Source: Paenibacillus_AR mesotrionivorans (GTDB lineage Bacteria; Bacillota; Bacilli; Paenibacillales; NBRC-103111). Taken from it: DNA of 64,000 nucleotides. Positions 54,578-63,962 of the stretch are shown piece by piece. The stretch is taken from the NCBI RefSeq assembly GCF_046098205.1, contig NZ_JBJURJ010000019.1:62001-126000 (forward strand), read 5' to 3'. The translations under genes and the position numbers were made by a program. Below the pieces are notes generated by a model. It had not been told where the DNA came from. It worked only from the letters and a program-made list of their open reading frames with translations, and did no database searches. Numbering within the stretch: position 1 is the first letter of the stretch; each line of letters begins with the position of its first letter.

Positions 54578-56413
54578 TTAAGGCTGCGGCTGCACCACCA
54601 CTTGAATCGTACATGCAGTCAGCGCCGGATGAACATCCCGATCCCCTGCCACATCGAAGACAGGCTTGTCCTGCTTGTTGAAATGAACGCGGTGCATGGC
54701 CGAGCTGCAGACTCCATGCTTCACCAGCCGCTCCTCTCCGTGATACAGAATGTAGACGGTGCCGTCTGTATCCCGGAAGAAGGAATTATGGCCGGCGCCG
54801 TATAGTCCCTTAAGAGAATAATAGGACAGCACAGGTGTGCCTGCTTTGGTCCAGTTGGCGGCTTCCAGACAGTCTGCTCCGTGCGGAATGCTCAAAAGCC
54901 CAACGGAATAGGTGTAGCCCCTGGCCGCCCCGCCGGAATAGGCCAGATACACCGTATCCTCCGTCACCAGCGGATAAGGGCCTTCGTTGTTGATGGTGCC
55001 TTGAATGTTCTCCCATCCCAGCAGCGGCCGTGTCAGCAAGACCGGCTCACTGGTCAGCACAACAGGATTCCTCGCCTCCACCGAAGCGATATAGATCATA
55101 GAACCGGTATCCATGGATGTTCCGATGCCCTTGCGGTAGGACCAGGCTACATAGGAGGTTTCACCGCTCCGGAAATAGGTCATATCCAGAGTAATTCCGT
55201 CCTCAGCCAAAAATCTGCCGTTAGCCCGCCTTACCCGCTCCGGTGATTGCCAATCTGCCGCCTCCATGATGCTGCCACCCTTGCGCAGCTTCATCATATG
55301 GCATTGCGGCCCCCACTGACGGCCTCCAACGGCAAACAGGATATACAGTTCACCGCCGATCACATGGAATTCGGGCGCCCAGAAGGTCTGGATGAAGCCC
55401 CGCTCCTCATCCACATCCAGAATGACGGCCTCCTTAAAGCCGGGTGCGAATAATGCCTCCAGCGTATCCGCCTCCCGCACATACAACCCGATATCATTCA
55501 TATTGTCATTGGTTGCCAGAAAGTAATATTTGCCTTCCCACGGAAGAATCACCGGGTCGGCATACCCTTCGGCTAACGGGAACAGGAAGCGGCGGTTCGC
55601 CACAGTACCGCTTACGGTGTACACACCAGGCCGGGTAAAATCCACCCCGCTGACATCCCAGTCGACCTGCTTCTCGTCGCTGGACCCGTCGGAATAAATC
55701 GCCGTGGCCGTTACTGCCTTCACTTGCTCGACGGAGGAAGCGCTAATCTGCTCCGGCACTCGGGTTTCCGTGTGATGAAGCGGCAGCCAGGCGGCTTTGA
55801 CCGTTTCCAAGGTTTTGCCGTCCACAGACAGCATATTGCCCAGGAGAATACCAGCCATAGGCGCCTCAACAGCGGCGGTCAGCCCTGCATCCGCCACCGC
55901 CGTTCCCTCTGCCCGAGAAATCCCGTCCGGCGCAGCAAGGTCTGCCAGTCTGTTTACATAACTCTTGCCCGTTTCATCCCGCCAGCGGATTTCATAGATC
56001 TGCTCCGACGCGTTATATTCACAGACCGCCTCCTTCACGAAGGCCTCCGGATGCAGCCGCAGCAGACCGCAGCTCTGAAACGTGGCCAGATCCGTCGATT
56101 TCCAGAGCAGCAGCTGCCCCCTGCTTTCCTCATCAGGGGCGCCGGTTTTATCCACCCGTACGGCCACAAGCCCAAAGCCGCCCTCTGCCGTCTGGAACAG
56201 ATACGGTTGCTGGACCCCTTTTTCCTGAATCACACTCCGTTCGTCCACTGTTGCTTCCGCAAACAGAATACCGTAATTGCGGTTCAGCGGCTGAAACTGT
56301 TCTCCCCCCTGGCCCAGGGCCAAATGAATGCTGTTGGCGAGAGATTCCGTATAGTCATTGTCCGGTTGACGTGTATATACGAGGATAACATCCTGCTGAT
56401 TGGAAAATTCCAT
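54578..56413 (-). CDS. Two-module GH43 protein with inserted Ig-like domain, copy 1
   Basis: 611 residues. The first about 190 residues look like a degenerate partial GH43-type propeller (SIHLALGQGGEQFQPLNRNYGIL). A Big-type immunoglobulin domain (about 230-275) with AIYSDGSSDEKQVDWDVS follows. A complete GH43 domain (about 280-600) has D286 in YADPVI, a middle Asp in ITLDMTYF and acid E477 in NNEGPYPL. There is no signal peptide. It aligns along its length with the product of the next upstream gene, so they are a tandem duplication. GGAG lies 9 nt before the ATG. Confidence 0.88.
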   Translation of the reverse strand: MEFSNQQDVILVYTRQPDNDYTESLANSIHLALGQGGEQFQPLNRNYGILFAEATVDERSVIQEKGVQQPYLFQTAEGGFGLVAVRVDKTGAPDEESRGQLLLWKSTDLATFQSCGLLRLHPEAFVKEAVCEYNASEQIYEIRWRDETGKSYVNRLADLAAPDGISRAEGTAVADAGLTAAVEAPMAGILLGNMLSVDGKTLETVKAAWLPLHHTETRVPEQISASSVEQVKAVTATAIYSDGSSDEKQVDWDVSGVDFTRPGVYTVSGTVANRRFLFPLAEGYADPVILPWEGKYYFLATNDNMNDIGLYVREADTLEALFAPGFKEAVILDVDEERGFIQTFWAPEFHVIGGELYILFAVGGRQWGPQCHMMKLRKGGSIMEAADWQSPERVRRANGRFLAEDGITLDMTYFRSGETSYVAWSYRKGIGTSMDTGSMIYIASVEARNPVVLTSEPVLLTRPLLGWENIQGTINNEGPYPLVTEDTVYLAYSGGAARGYTYSVGLLSIPHGADCLEAANWTKAGTPVLSYYSLKGLYGAGHNSFFRDTDGTVYILYHGEERLVKHGVCSSAMHRVHFNKQDKPVFDVAGDRDVHPALTACTIQVVVQPQP

Positions 56414-56431
56414 GAAAGATCGCTCCTTACT

Positions 56432-58222
56432 TTATGGTTTCACCTTTACCGTCAGGCTCAGCTTTCGATGGGAACGGTCAATATCCTTGTCCTCCGTCAT
56501 ATCCAGCACGGGGAACCCGTCCTTGTGGAAATGCACCCGCCGGATGCCCGTACTTCTGGGGCCATCCTTGCCCGGACGGGCATGATAGGTGTTCCATACC
56601 ATCCCCGAGTCGTCCTCCACGTAAGCGTTATGGCCCGGTCCGTATTCTCCTGGAACGGAAAAGGCGGTTAACAGCGGGTAGTTGCCTTTGGTCCAGTTGG
56701 CGGCATCCAGCAGGTCGGCATCCTGGCGGATGGACAGATAACCCACACAATAGGTGTAATCCACCAGCGCACTGGAGAAGGTGATGTAGAGGGTATCCCC
56801 GGCAAATAACGGATATGGCCCCTCGTCCACAAAGGTATGGTTATTCGCCCAGCTGTAATCCGGCTTGGACAGCAGCACCGGGTCGGAGATCAGCTTCCAC
56901 GGAGCCTTCTTATTGATTTCGGCAATATAAATCCAGGAGCCCAGATCGACAGGCTTCAGGTCCCGCTGGGCCCATACGGCATAATATCTCTCACGGATGT
57001 AAACCGTGGTCATGTCCAGGGTTAATCCGATGTCGCTCAGCACCTGGCCGCTGCTCTTAAGAACCGGCTCCGGCTTCTCCCAATCTTCCTTGTTGCGGAT
57101 ATCTCCGCCCGGCTTCAGCTTCATTACGTGGCAGCGGATTTGCCCGAAACCCTCGGGACTGCTGGCCAGGAATATGTATAATTCCCCGTCCACCTGATGA
57201 AACTCGGGGGCCCACAGGAATTGGACCATATGAGGGTACATCTTCGTGTTCAGAATCTCATATTCGGCAGCCGTGGCAAGCTGTTGGATCGTCTCCCCGC
57301 GCCGGACAGATATACTGCTGTTATTGTCCGCATCATTGGTGGCGATGAAATAATAATATCCCTGCCACTTGAAGATACACGGGTCCGCCCTGTTGATGGA
57401 CACCGGGAAATAAAAGGAGGGTTGATTCACCTCTCCGGCAATCGCGTATTGCCCGGCAGTATCCCAACGGATGCCATCGGCCTCCCAGGTAACCGGTTTA
57501 TTCACCGTAGTACCGTCGCTGTAATGGAAGGCAGCTTGGACCGCATCCAGCTCCTGCCTGAAGGACACCGTGATCTCGTCAGGAAGAGTGACACCGGTAT
57601 TATACGGCACCATTAATCGCTCCAGAAGCTTCTCCGCCACATGGTCGGGAATGTCCAGCACATTCACCGGCCGGGCTCCTTCGATGGTGGTCGCCACCAC
57701 CTCAGAGGTGAAGCTTGCCGCCGGCTCCGGGCAAATTTCTTCTCTTCCAAGCTCCGACACATAAGCCTGGTAACGCCGGTTGGCCACATCGCACCACTGC
57801 AGGCAATACCGCTCCTCCACGGGCAAATACGTACAGGCCACATGGCGGACATAACCGCCGGTTTTCAGATCCAGAGGCGCCCATTCCGTATACTCCAGGA
57901 AATCCTTGGTGGTGAACAGCATGACCTGGCTCTTGCTGGATTCATCCGCCTGGCCGTCGGCTTCCACCCGCACGGCCACCACCCCGTACCCTTCCCCGCC
58001 CAGCTTGAAGATGTACGGGTTCGCCAGGCACTTGGCCTTGAGGGTACGGTTCTCTTGTTCTGCTGCCTTGACATAAAGCACACCGGTATTGTGATGAAGC
58101 GGGATGAAATCGCCTTCATTCATACTGACAGCAAGATGCATGCTGTAGGCCAGCTTCTCCTCGTAAAGCCCGGCTGGTTGCCGGGTATATGATAAAAGCT
58201 GATATTTCTTTTCGAATGACAA
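56432..58222 (-). CDS. Two-module GH43 protein with inserted Ig-like domain, copy 2
   Basis: 596 residues, with the same plan as the product of 54578-56413: an N-terminal degenerate GH43-like part, a Big-type Ig domain (AAFHYSDGTTVNKPVTWEAD), then a GH43 domain with D280 (RADPCI), a middle Asp (LTLDMTTV) and acid E467 (VDEGPYPL). The start is TTG at 58222. AAGGAAGG lies 8 nt upstream, and this matches the start of the paralogue; an in-frame GTG three codons earlier overlaps the ribosome site. It heads the three-gene GH43 unit (18 bp to the next gene) and is divergent from an AraC gene. Confidence 0.88.
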   Translation of the reverse strand: MSFEKKYQLLSYTRQPAGLYEEKLAYSMHLAVSMNEGDFIPLHHNTGVLYVKAAEQENRTLKAKCLANPYIFKLGGEGYGVVAVRVEADGQADESSKSQVMLFTTKDFLEYTEWAPLDLKTGGYVRHVACTYLPVEERYCLQWCDVANRRYQAYVSELGREEICPEPAASFTSEVVATTIEGARPVNVLDIPDHVAEKLLERLMVPYNTGVTLPDEITVSFRQELDAVQAAFHYSDGTTVNKPVTWEADGIRWDTAGQYAIAGEVNQPSFYFPVSINRADPCIFKWQGYYYFIATNDADNNSSISVRRGETIQQLATAAEYEILNTKMYPHMVQFLWAPEFHQVDGELYIFLASSPEGFGQIRCHVMKLKPGGDIRNKEDWEKPEPVLKSSGQVLSDIGLTLDMTTVYIRERYYAVWAQRDLKPVDLGSWIYIAEINKKAPWKLISDPVLLSKPDYSWANNHTFVDEGPYPLFAGDTLYITFSSALVDYTYCVGYLSIRQDADLLDAANWTKGNYPLLTAFSVPGEYGPGHNAYVEDDSGMVWNTYHARPGKDGPRSTGIRRVHFHKDGFPVLDMTEDKDIDRSHRKLSLTVKVKP

Positions 58223-58340
58223 GGTATACACCTTCCTTTAGATGGCTTATATACCTTTTTATTATAAAGAAAACCATTGACGATCGTCCATGATCTATAG
58301 TAACTTAACGTTGATCTATTCTGACATCGAGGAGAAAATA

Positions 58341-59087
58341 ATGGAGAAAATCTTCTTTGCGGATAACCATGCGGAGCATAATGCGGACTTCGTCTTCCAT
58401 CAGCCCCACGGGCATGACTGTTGGCTGCTGATTCTCACCAAAACCCCGGCGATGATCCAGGTGAACGGGCAGCTGAAGCGGTACAACAAAAACCATGCCG
58501 TCCTGTTTCGCCCGGGCCAGCCTATTAAATATACCGCCTGCGCCGAAAGCTACATCAACGGTTGGATCCGTTTTAATTTAAATCCCAGCTTTTTCGACCT
58601 GTGTCCCATCGAATACGGCATGCCGCTGCATATGGCCGACTACATTCAGTGTCATCAGCTGACGCAATTGATTGCCCATGAGCATGCAGGCGGAAACAGC
58701 GCCTCCTCCATTTATTTATTGAAGGCGCTGCTTATGATTCTGAATACCAACCAAACCCATGAGAAACGAACCGTCGAGGATAAGCTGTTCAACCTGCGCC
58801 AGGAAATAGAGTGCAACCCCGGCTTCCCGTGGACGGCCACCTATATGTCCAGCCTGGTCAACCTGAGCGAAGGCTACTTTCACCGCATGTACAAAAAAAT
58901 GTTCGGCAGCTCCTGCATCGACGATGTGATCGAAATGCGGCTTGCCCTGGCCCGCAGCCTGCTGACCACCCGGCAGATGAAAATCAACGAAATCGCCAGC
59001 CAATGCGGCTATAAAAATGGGGAGCACTTCTGCAGACAATTCCGCAGCCGTGTGGGCGTTTCGCCCCAGCAATACCAGGGGTTATGA
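58341..59087 (+). CDS. AraC-family regulator
   Basis: 248 residues with an N-terminal cupin-like domain (HGHDCWLLILTKTPAMIQVNG) and a C-terminal AraC domain (SEGYFHRMYKKMFGSS, KNGEHFCRQFRSRVGVSP). The ATG at 58341 is chosen because GAGGAG lies 6 nt upstream. It is divergent from the GH43 trio and likely activates it. Confidence 0.92.
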   Translation: MEKIFFADNHAEHNADFVFHQPHGHDCWLLILTKTPAMIQVNGQLKRYNKNHAVLFRPGQPIKYTACAESYINGWIRFNLNPSFFDLCPIEYGMPLHMADYIQCHQLTQLIAHEHAGGNSASSIYLLKALLMILNTNQTHEKRTVEDKLFNLRQEIECNPGFPWTATYMSSLVNLSEGYFHRMYKKMFGSSCIDDVIEMRLALARSLLTTRQMKINEIASQCGYKNGEHFCRQFRSRVGVSPQQYQGL

Positions 59088-59099
59088 TGCTGTTTATTT

Positions 59100-59705
59100 T
59101 TATTCCTCAACAGGATCGGTATGAAGATCTTGATCGGGACGCGTGAAGCTCCATCGAGTAAAGGTCACCTCAAAGCCCTCTCGTGTTGGGGAGGTGGTAT
59201 AAGGGCCTGCCTGATTCCCTGTCGGGTAGGGAAAACGCGCCACACGTACGGTACGCCAAGCATGGTGCCGTGTTCGTGCTCGGATAATCACGGCATCCTT
59301 TATAATGGAAGCGCGGAGAGTAACTTCTTCCCCAACCCACTCCGGCACAGCAGCCAGCGACCAGTCCGAGTAACCATCGGTTACAACTGCGGAAAGCTGA
59401 GGAATACCGTCATTGACCTCAACCCCGGTTTTAATCCATTGCCCCGGACCATGATATAACAAAATCCCTGCCTGATCATACAGTTCCGCGAATGACGAGA
59501 GCAGAAAGGATACTTCCACAGCCGTATTGTTATCCCAATCTGCCAACAAAGCGGCGCCATTTTCATATTCGAAGCCATATAAGGTTTTTTTCCAGAAATC
59601 TCTTCCCTTCTCAGGCTTAACCTTATAGAAGTCCCCTTCTTTTTGGGCAGATTGCGGCTTATTCAGCCACTTCCCTGCACTCCAGTCCATTTTCTTAATG
59701 GTCAT
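59100..59705 (-). CDS. DUF1349 family protein
   Basis: 201 residues, single concanavalin-like DUF1349 domain (TLYGFEYENGAALLADW, FAELYDQAGILLYHGPGQWIKTGVE, GVEVNDGIPQLSAVVT). Members bind or modify carbohydrates; activity is unknown for most. AAGGAGG lies 7-8 nt before the ATG. It follows the MFS gene by 13 bp, so it is probably the second gene of that operon. Confidence 0.88.
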   Translation of the reverse strand: MTIKKMDWSAGKWLNKPQSAQKEGDFYKVKPEKGRDFWKKTLYGFEYENGAALLADWDNNTAVEVSFLLSSFAELYDQAGILLYHGPGQWIKTGVEVNDGIPQLSAVVTDGYSDWSLAAVPEWVGEEVTLRASIIKDAVIIRARTRHHAWRTVRVARFPYPTGNQAGPYTTSPTREGFEVTFTRWSFTRPDQDLHTDPVEE

Positions 59706-59718
59706 TTTTGTGTCCTCC

Positions 59719-60954
59719 TTAGATTAATTCTCCATGTTTTTTTAAATACCGGTACAGCATACAGCCGGAAACCGTACATAAAAGAGCGCACAAGCCGATA
59801 AATCCATAACCTGCTTGCAGCCCTCGCAGCAAACCAAGGGAGTCTCCTTCACCATAAATCCTTTTAACCATTTCTATAACAAACCCAATAATATAGTTGC
59901 CAATAACGCTGCCAAGCCCCATTAGTGTGACAGTAAAAGTAATGGCTGTATCACTTCCACGCGGATACCGTTTTGCAATAAAGGCCATAACGGTTGGATA
60001 AATCATTGCAATCCCGATACCTGCTGCTGCAAAAAGAAGTGACCACTGTTCCCCTCCAATAATAGCGGCAAACGTACATATAGCAGAAAAACCTGAAAAA
60101 ATAATGAAAGATAAAGCAAATCCGATTCGGTCTGTCACAGGTCCCAAGAAGAATCTGGAAACGGCAAAGAGAAGAAAAAATACGGACAGCATACCGGAAG
60201 CCTCGACTGTACTCCAGTGGTAAGCCTTTTCCAGATAATTTACTAACCAGCCACCTACAGCCAACTCAGATACAACTCCAAAGGTGAGAATCAGCACCAT
60301 CAACCACAAGGCCGGGTCTCGCAGCAATACTTTAAAAGGAGTCCGGCTTTCATCCGCAAGGTCATCCCCGGGAAATGAACTGCGCATGGCAGTAAGGATG
60401 GGTAATAAAGCTAATGAAAGCATAACCAGATACATACCACGCCAATCCAGGGTTTGACCAAACACCTGAACAGTCATAACTTTCGTTGCGATTAAAGGTG
60501 CAACCGTTGAACTTAACCCGTAAAAAGCATGGGATAAATTCATCATGGTCCCCGTATTCCTGACAAAGATCCTTGCTCCCAAAATCGCCAGTGCAATTTC
60601 CAGCATCCCATTTCCTATATACATCAGAAAGTAAGAAGCAGAAAAAAGCGGATACGTATGCGATAAAAATATAAACATACCCGAAACCAGCATGGAGGCA
60701 AAGGATAAAATACTTGTCGCTTTAATCCCCCATTTTCTCACTAAAACAGCAGTAAACGAGCAGGCAATTAGATAACCTAGAGCATTTAAAGATAATAAAG
60801 TACCTAATTGTTGTTCATTCAGATTAAAATCGAACTGAATCCTGGGAATCGCCGGACCTTTTATATTCTCCGAGATACCAAAAATAATAAAACCCAAAAA
60901 GATAGTAGCAAGCTGCAATGCATAAACCTTGTTAAAATTCTTCAACCGCTGCAT
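59719..60954 (-). CDS. MFS transporter, probable sugar uptake
   Basis: 411 residues, 12 predicted membrane helices in two halves separated by a charged loop (about 195-210). It resembles the FucP/GlcP-like sugar porters (QLATIFLGFIIFGISENIKGPAIP). No motif fixes the substrate. The start is the ATG at 60954, with AGGAGG 12 nt upstream; an extended frame upstream of it overlaps the regulatory region. It is divergent from an AraC gene and cotranscribed with DUF1349. Confidence 0.88.
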   Translation of the reverse strand: MQRLKNFNKVYALQLATIFLGFIIFGISENIKGPAIPRIQFDFNLNEQQLGTLLSLNALGYLIACSFTAVLVRKWGIKATSILSFASMLVSGMFIFLSHTYPLFSASYFLMYIGNGMLEIALAILGARIFVRNTGTMMNLSHAFYGLSSTVAPLIATKVMTVQVFGQTLDWRGMYLVMLSLALLPILTAMRSSFPGDDLADESRTPFKVLLRDPALWLMVLILTFGVVSELAVGGWLVNYLEKAYHWSTVEASGMLSVFFLLFAVSRFFLGPVTDRIGFALSFIIFSGFSAICTFAAIIGGEQWSLLFAAAGIGIAMIYPTVMAFIAKRYPRGSDTAITFTVTLMGLGSVIGNYIIGFVIEMVKRIYGEGDSLGLLRGLQAGYGFIGLCALLCTVSGCMLYRYLKKHGELI

Positions 60955-61082
60955 GAATTCCGTATGCCTCCTAAGCTTGCCATAACTCTGCACTTTATGT
61001 AGTATTATATCATCGCAAAAGTGATGTTCAAGCCACTTTATTCCCACTTGGCATCACTATCTTCCCAAGTAAGGAGATTCCA

Positions 61083-62045
61083 ATGAGAATTGATAACATG
61101 CCGTTAGATCCTACATATTTTGAAAACATTCAGCATGGCCAGCTTGATTTTCCCATTCAATACTATGTGGATGAGTTACATAAATTCCTTCAGCATAGAG
61201 TGCCTCTGCACTGGCATTTTGAACCGGAGTTCTTTGTTGCCCGCGGAGGAACCGTTGTAGTTCAGGTGGGGCATCATCGAATTGAATTAGAAGCCAATGA
61301 CGGCATCTTCATCAGTAGTAATACCCTGCATTCCTTTGAACAAAAAAATGAATCTTATGTTTGTGAATGCCCGAACATCGTTTTTTCCGGTGAGTTAATC
61401 GCTTCACATACCAGTGTCATCTATAAAAAATATGTCCTTCCATTTCTGGGTGACAAACATGTGCCATATGTCGTTTTACATGCTCAAGAAGCTTGGCATA
61501 ACGAAATTCTAAAGAAGCTGGAGAGCATCTTTGCTCTGCTTCAGCAGCACGGTGCGGAAAGTTGGTACGGTTCATTTCCTGTTCTGGATTTCCAGACGGA
61601 TTCATTCCTGGAGATTGGTTTCGAAATGCAGGTGCAAGGCCTTCTCAATCAAATATGGTTGTTATTGGTTCAGCATTGGCATGAGCTTCCTACCGTAACC
61701 ACCGATAAACGGGAGCTGCAATATCAAGCGAGGCTTCAGAACATGATTGCCTTCATTCAAAAAAACTACATGAACCCTTTGACACTCGAAGACATATCGG
61801 GTTCCTCGAATATCAGCAAAAGTGAGGCCTCCCGCTGTTTTCATTCGTATATGAAATGTTCACCTGTAGACTATCTATTGCAATACCGGATCGAAGCCGC
61901 GCAGCGTCTTCTGCTGGGGACTACCCGTTCGATCCAAGAGATCTGCGCGGAGTGTGGTTTTAATTCCCCCAGCTATTTTATCAGAATGTTTAAAAAGAAA
62001 GCCGGAGTAACGCCTGGAATATACCGAACGCAAAATTCAATTTAA
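61083..62045 (+). CDS. AraC-family regulator
   Basis: 320 residues. A cupin-type sensing domain (VPLHWHFEPEFFVARGG, NDGIFISSNTLHSFE) is followed by a C-terminal AraC domain (NISKSEASRCFHSYMKCSP, NSPSYFIRMFKKKAGVTP). AAGGAG lies 6 nt before the ATG. It is divergent from the MFS-DUF1349 operon, 128 bp away, and is its likely regulator. Confidence 0.92.
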   Translation: MRIDNMPLDPTYFENIQHGQLDFPIQYYVDELHKFLQHRVPLHWHFEPEFFVARGGTVVVQVGHHRIELEANDGIFISSNTLHSFEQKNESYVCECPNIVFSGELIASHTSVIYKKYVLPFLGDKHVPYVVLHAQEAWHNEILKKLESIFALLQQHGAESWYGSFPVLDFQTDSFLEIGFEMQVQGLLNQIWLLLVQHWHELPTVTTDKRELQYQARLQNMIAFIQKNYMNPLTLEDISGSSNISKSEASRCFHSYMKCSPVDYLLQYRIEAAQRLLLGTTRSIQEICAECGFNSPSYFIRMFKKKAGVTPGIYRTQNSI

Positions 62046-62056
62046 TGCATGCAAAA

Positions 62057-62099
62057 GCAAAAAAGGGCTCCAGCGGAAACCGCTGAAACCCTTTTTTGC
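62057..62099. terminator. Terminator after the AraC gene
   Basis: GCAAAAAAGGG plus CCAGCGG pairs with CCGCTG plus CCCTTTTTTGC around a short loop with two wobbles. It has A and T runs, so it can serve both strands. Confidence 0.8.
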
Positions 62100-62147
62100 A
62101 TGTAGTGCGGTCGAGAGGACTCATTACTCGCATCGCCTCTGACACAC

Positions 62148-62540
62148 TTAATCATTATTTGCCACAGTGTATATCTGCAGTCTGCCTAAATCCAATATAA
62201 ATTGGCCCGGAATTAGAATATCCAAACCAATCAAACCATTAATCTGAGTATCTTCTCCGATGCGACCAAAATCTATGGGGAAATTCTCCATCTGAAAGGA
62301 TTGAAATTCGATTCCATGAATCTTTCGACGAACAGACGCTTCTCTGCCACCAATACCGGTCATAAATCGAAGCTGATCCCCTGGCTCATAACCATCGAAC
62401 AAGCCTTGAACGGAATCAATCGAAAGAATAGATTCTGCGGCACCCGTATCAATGACAACATGCGGAATCAAAATGGACTTTTCGCCATGACGAATCACGA
62501 TACTAGAAAATAACAGCCCATCTCGAAATTCAAGATTCAT
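62148..62540 (-). CDS. Retropepsin-like aspartyl protease domain protein
   Basis: 130 residues. PHVVIDTGAAESILS holds the aspartyl protease triad D-T-G, and INGLIGLDILIPG is the matching flap and hydrophobic-Gly end motif. No membrane segment or signal is seen, so it is a small soluble single-domain protease expected to act as a dimer. Its ATG lies within the last codons of the upstream gene (11-bp overlap), so the two are translationally coupled. The substrate is unknown. Confidence 0.8.
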   Translation of the reverse strand: MNLEFRDGLLFSSIVIRHGEKSILIPHVVIDTGAAESILSIDSVQGLFDGYEPGDQLRFMTGIGGREASVRRKIHGIEFQSFQMENFPIDFGRIGEDTQINGLIGLDILIPGQFILDLGRLQIYTVANND

Positions 62541-62787
62541 CTCTTGGAGTTCTCCTGACCATAGGCTTGTCCCGTACTTCTACAATAATGGCTTTATTGG
62601 AGGTATGATACACAAAGCGCTCGTTTTTGGCAGAAAATAGCTCTTTCCATGCTTCCTTCGGATCCGGAATTGGCTTGATGACAGCCACTTCTTCCACATG
62701 GAGCTTATTGTCTTCGTAATGAGACTTTAGTTCCTCCACCAATACAAACTGATCAGGAAATAGTTCTCTAACCTCCGTCCAGAGCAT
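62530..62787 (-). CDS. Small hypothetical protein coupled to the retropepsin gene
   Basis: 85 residues, mixed charge, no membrane segment (MLWTEVRELFPDQFVLVEEL, then PDPKEAWKELF and NKAIIVEVRDKP). The ATG at 62787 is preferred because GGGAGG lies 9 nt upstream; ATGs further up lack this. Its end overlaps the start of the protease gene. Such a partner could be a regulator, antitoxin or substrate of the protease; I do not know. Confidence 0.7.
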   Translation of the reverse strand: MLWTEVRELFPDQFVLVEELKSHYEDNKLHVEEVAVIKPIPDPKEAWKELFSAKNERFVYHTSNKAIIVEVRDKPMVRRTPRDES

Positions 62788-63009
62788 CTTATATCGCCTC
62801 CCTGCTTTCATTTTAACATTTCTATGGTTGCTCTGAACACCCAAATCGTGTTCAATCATCTTCTACGAAAATGAGGTTATGATTTTCTACCACAATTTAC
62901 AGGCATGAGCATAGTAAGGCGGAGAATCGCTCAAAACGCTTATGCTTCTGTAATTTAGGCTTCCTAAAACCTTTGCAAAAAGCCCACCTAACATGATGAT
63001 AAGTAAAAT

Positions 63010-63591
63010 CTAAAATGGAACCTTGCCTAAAGTTGCTAGGTATTTTCTTGTAAATCTTGCATCTTTATTACTTCGCACTTGTTTTGAGATTTTACATACA
63101 GATGCAGTAACAGCTCCTCCAATAAGTGCTGTACCTAATACATCTTTATAATCTATTTTCCCATTAAAAATGAACCAAAATCCAAGTAAAAAACTGAATA
63201 AATTAGGTCCTAATTGAGCTAACTCATTTCTAATTTCAGATAGATTTCTATTCAGATGCTCAACAAAACTTTCATTGTAATTATCATTTTCTAGTGATGT
63301 AATATATACATCTAGTTCATTATGGAACGAATTAATCATTGCTCTAAAATCCTTTTTGTTCCTTAGCTTAATAAGTGTATCCAATGGAATATCTTCCAGA
63401 TTAGTTGGTAAAACTAGGTTTATCGTTGATTTAGCAATGTTTATTCTATTTGCAGAGGACGATGGGTTTCTTTTTAAAAAAATATTATATTTTTCCATTT
63501 CGTTACTATCAGTAATAGCAGAAGTATTATTATTTTCACCAATGATATTAGCTAATAAGGTCATATAAACATTGATTAATTCATTGTTCAT
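63010..63591 (-). CDS. AT-rich hypothetical protein with C-terminal membrane segments
   Basis: 193 residues; not recognised. The N-terminal two-thirds are polar and Asn/Ile/Lys-rich with helical heptad-like stretches. One or two membrane segments follow near the C-terminus (LFSFLLGFWFIF and VLGTALIGGAVTASV), then a basic tail (KQVRSNKDARFTRKYLA). GAGGTG lies 5 nt before the ATG. Codon use is strongly AT-rich, unlike the carbohydrate genes, so it was probably acquired by transfer. It lies 38 bp after the gene at 63630 and is likely in one operon with it. Confidence 0.65.
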   Translation of the reverse strand: MNNELINVYMTLLANIIGENNNTSAITDSNEMEKYNIFLKRNPSSSANRINIAKSTINLVLPTNLEDIPLDTLIKLRNKKDFRAMINSFHNELDVYITSLENDNYNESFVEHLNRNLSEIRNELAQLGPNLFSFLLGFWFIFNGKIDYKDVLGTALIGGAVTASVCKISKQVRSNKDARFTRKYLATLGKVPF

Positions 63592-63629
63592 TAAAACACC
63601 TCGACTAGTATCAGTAGCCAGCCCCTCAG

Positions 63630-63962
63630 CTAAAAAAATCTTTCGAACTCATATGTATATTTTTCCTGAAATAAGGTTGATAAATGAGTATTTTTATCCC
63701 TAAATACATCAGCTATTCTTCGGGTGTAGAAAGTTTTGAAGTATCGTTCTGGTGCTCTCAATAAATTTTCAATTACAGAAAACGCATCTAATGATGCTCG
63801 GTAAGCCTCTTCCGGAGATGGATGATGAAATTCAAGAAGATCTGTTTCATCCAGTAATAGTTTAGATTGCAAACCCAAATTTATCCTCTCGTTCATCGGA
63901 ACAATTGGCTTTAATTTTCCAATATATATTAATGCAAACTTTAACCAATCTTCATTTTCCAC
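63630..63962 (-). CDS. AT-rich hypothetical protein, start uncertain
   Basis: About 110 residues from the GTG at 63962; not firmly recognised. The opening ENEDWLKFALIYIGKLKPIVP resembles the start of DUF6236-type proteins, which are much longer, so this may be a shortened member. The frame continues upstream of the GTG as TPYPSFEVENEDW and meets a TAG about nine codons earlier. Another frame upstream, GTG CTA GTA TTC AAC, could have joined it before a one-base change. No ribosome site supports the GTG. AT-rich like its neighbour. Confidence 0.5.
   Translation of the reverse strand: MENEDWLKFALIYIGKLKPIVPMNERINLGLQSKLLLDETDLLEFHHPSPEEAYRASLDAFSVIENLLRAPERYFKTFYTRRIADVFRDKNTHLSTLFQEKYTYEFERFF

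Noticed and set aside
60955..61047. N-terminal extension of the MFS transporter
   Set aside because: The extra residues are not membrane-like and lie in the divergent regulatory space; the ATG at 60954 has AGGAGG upstream.
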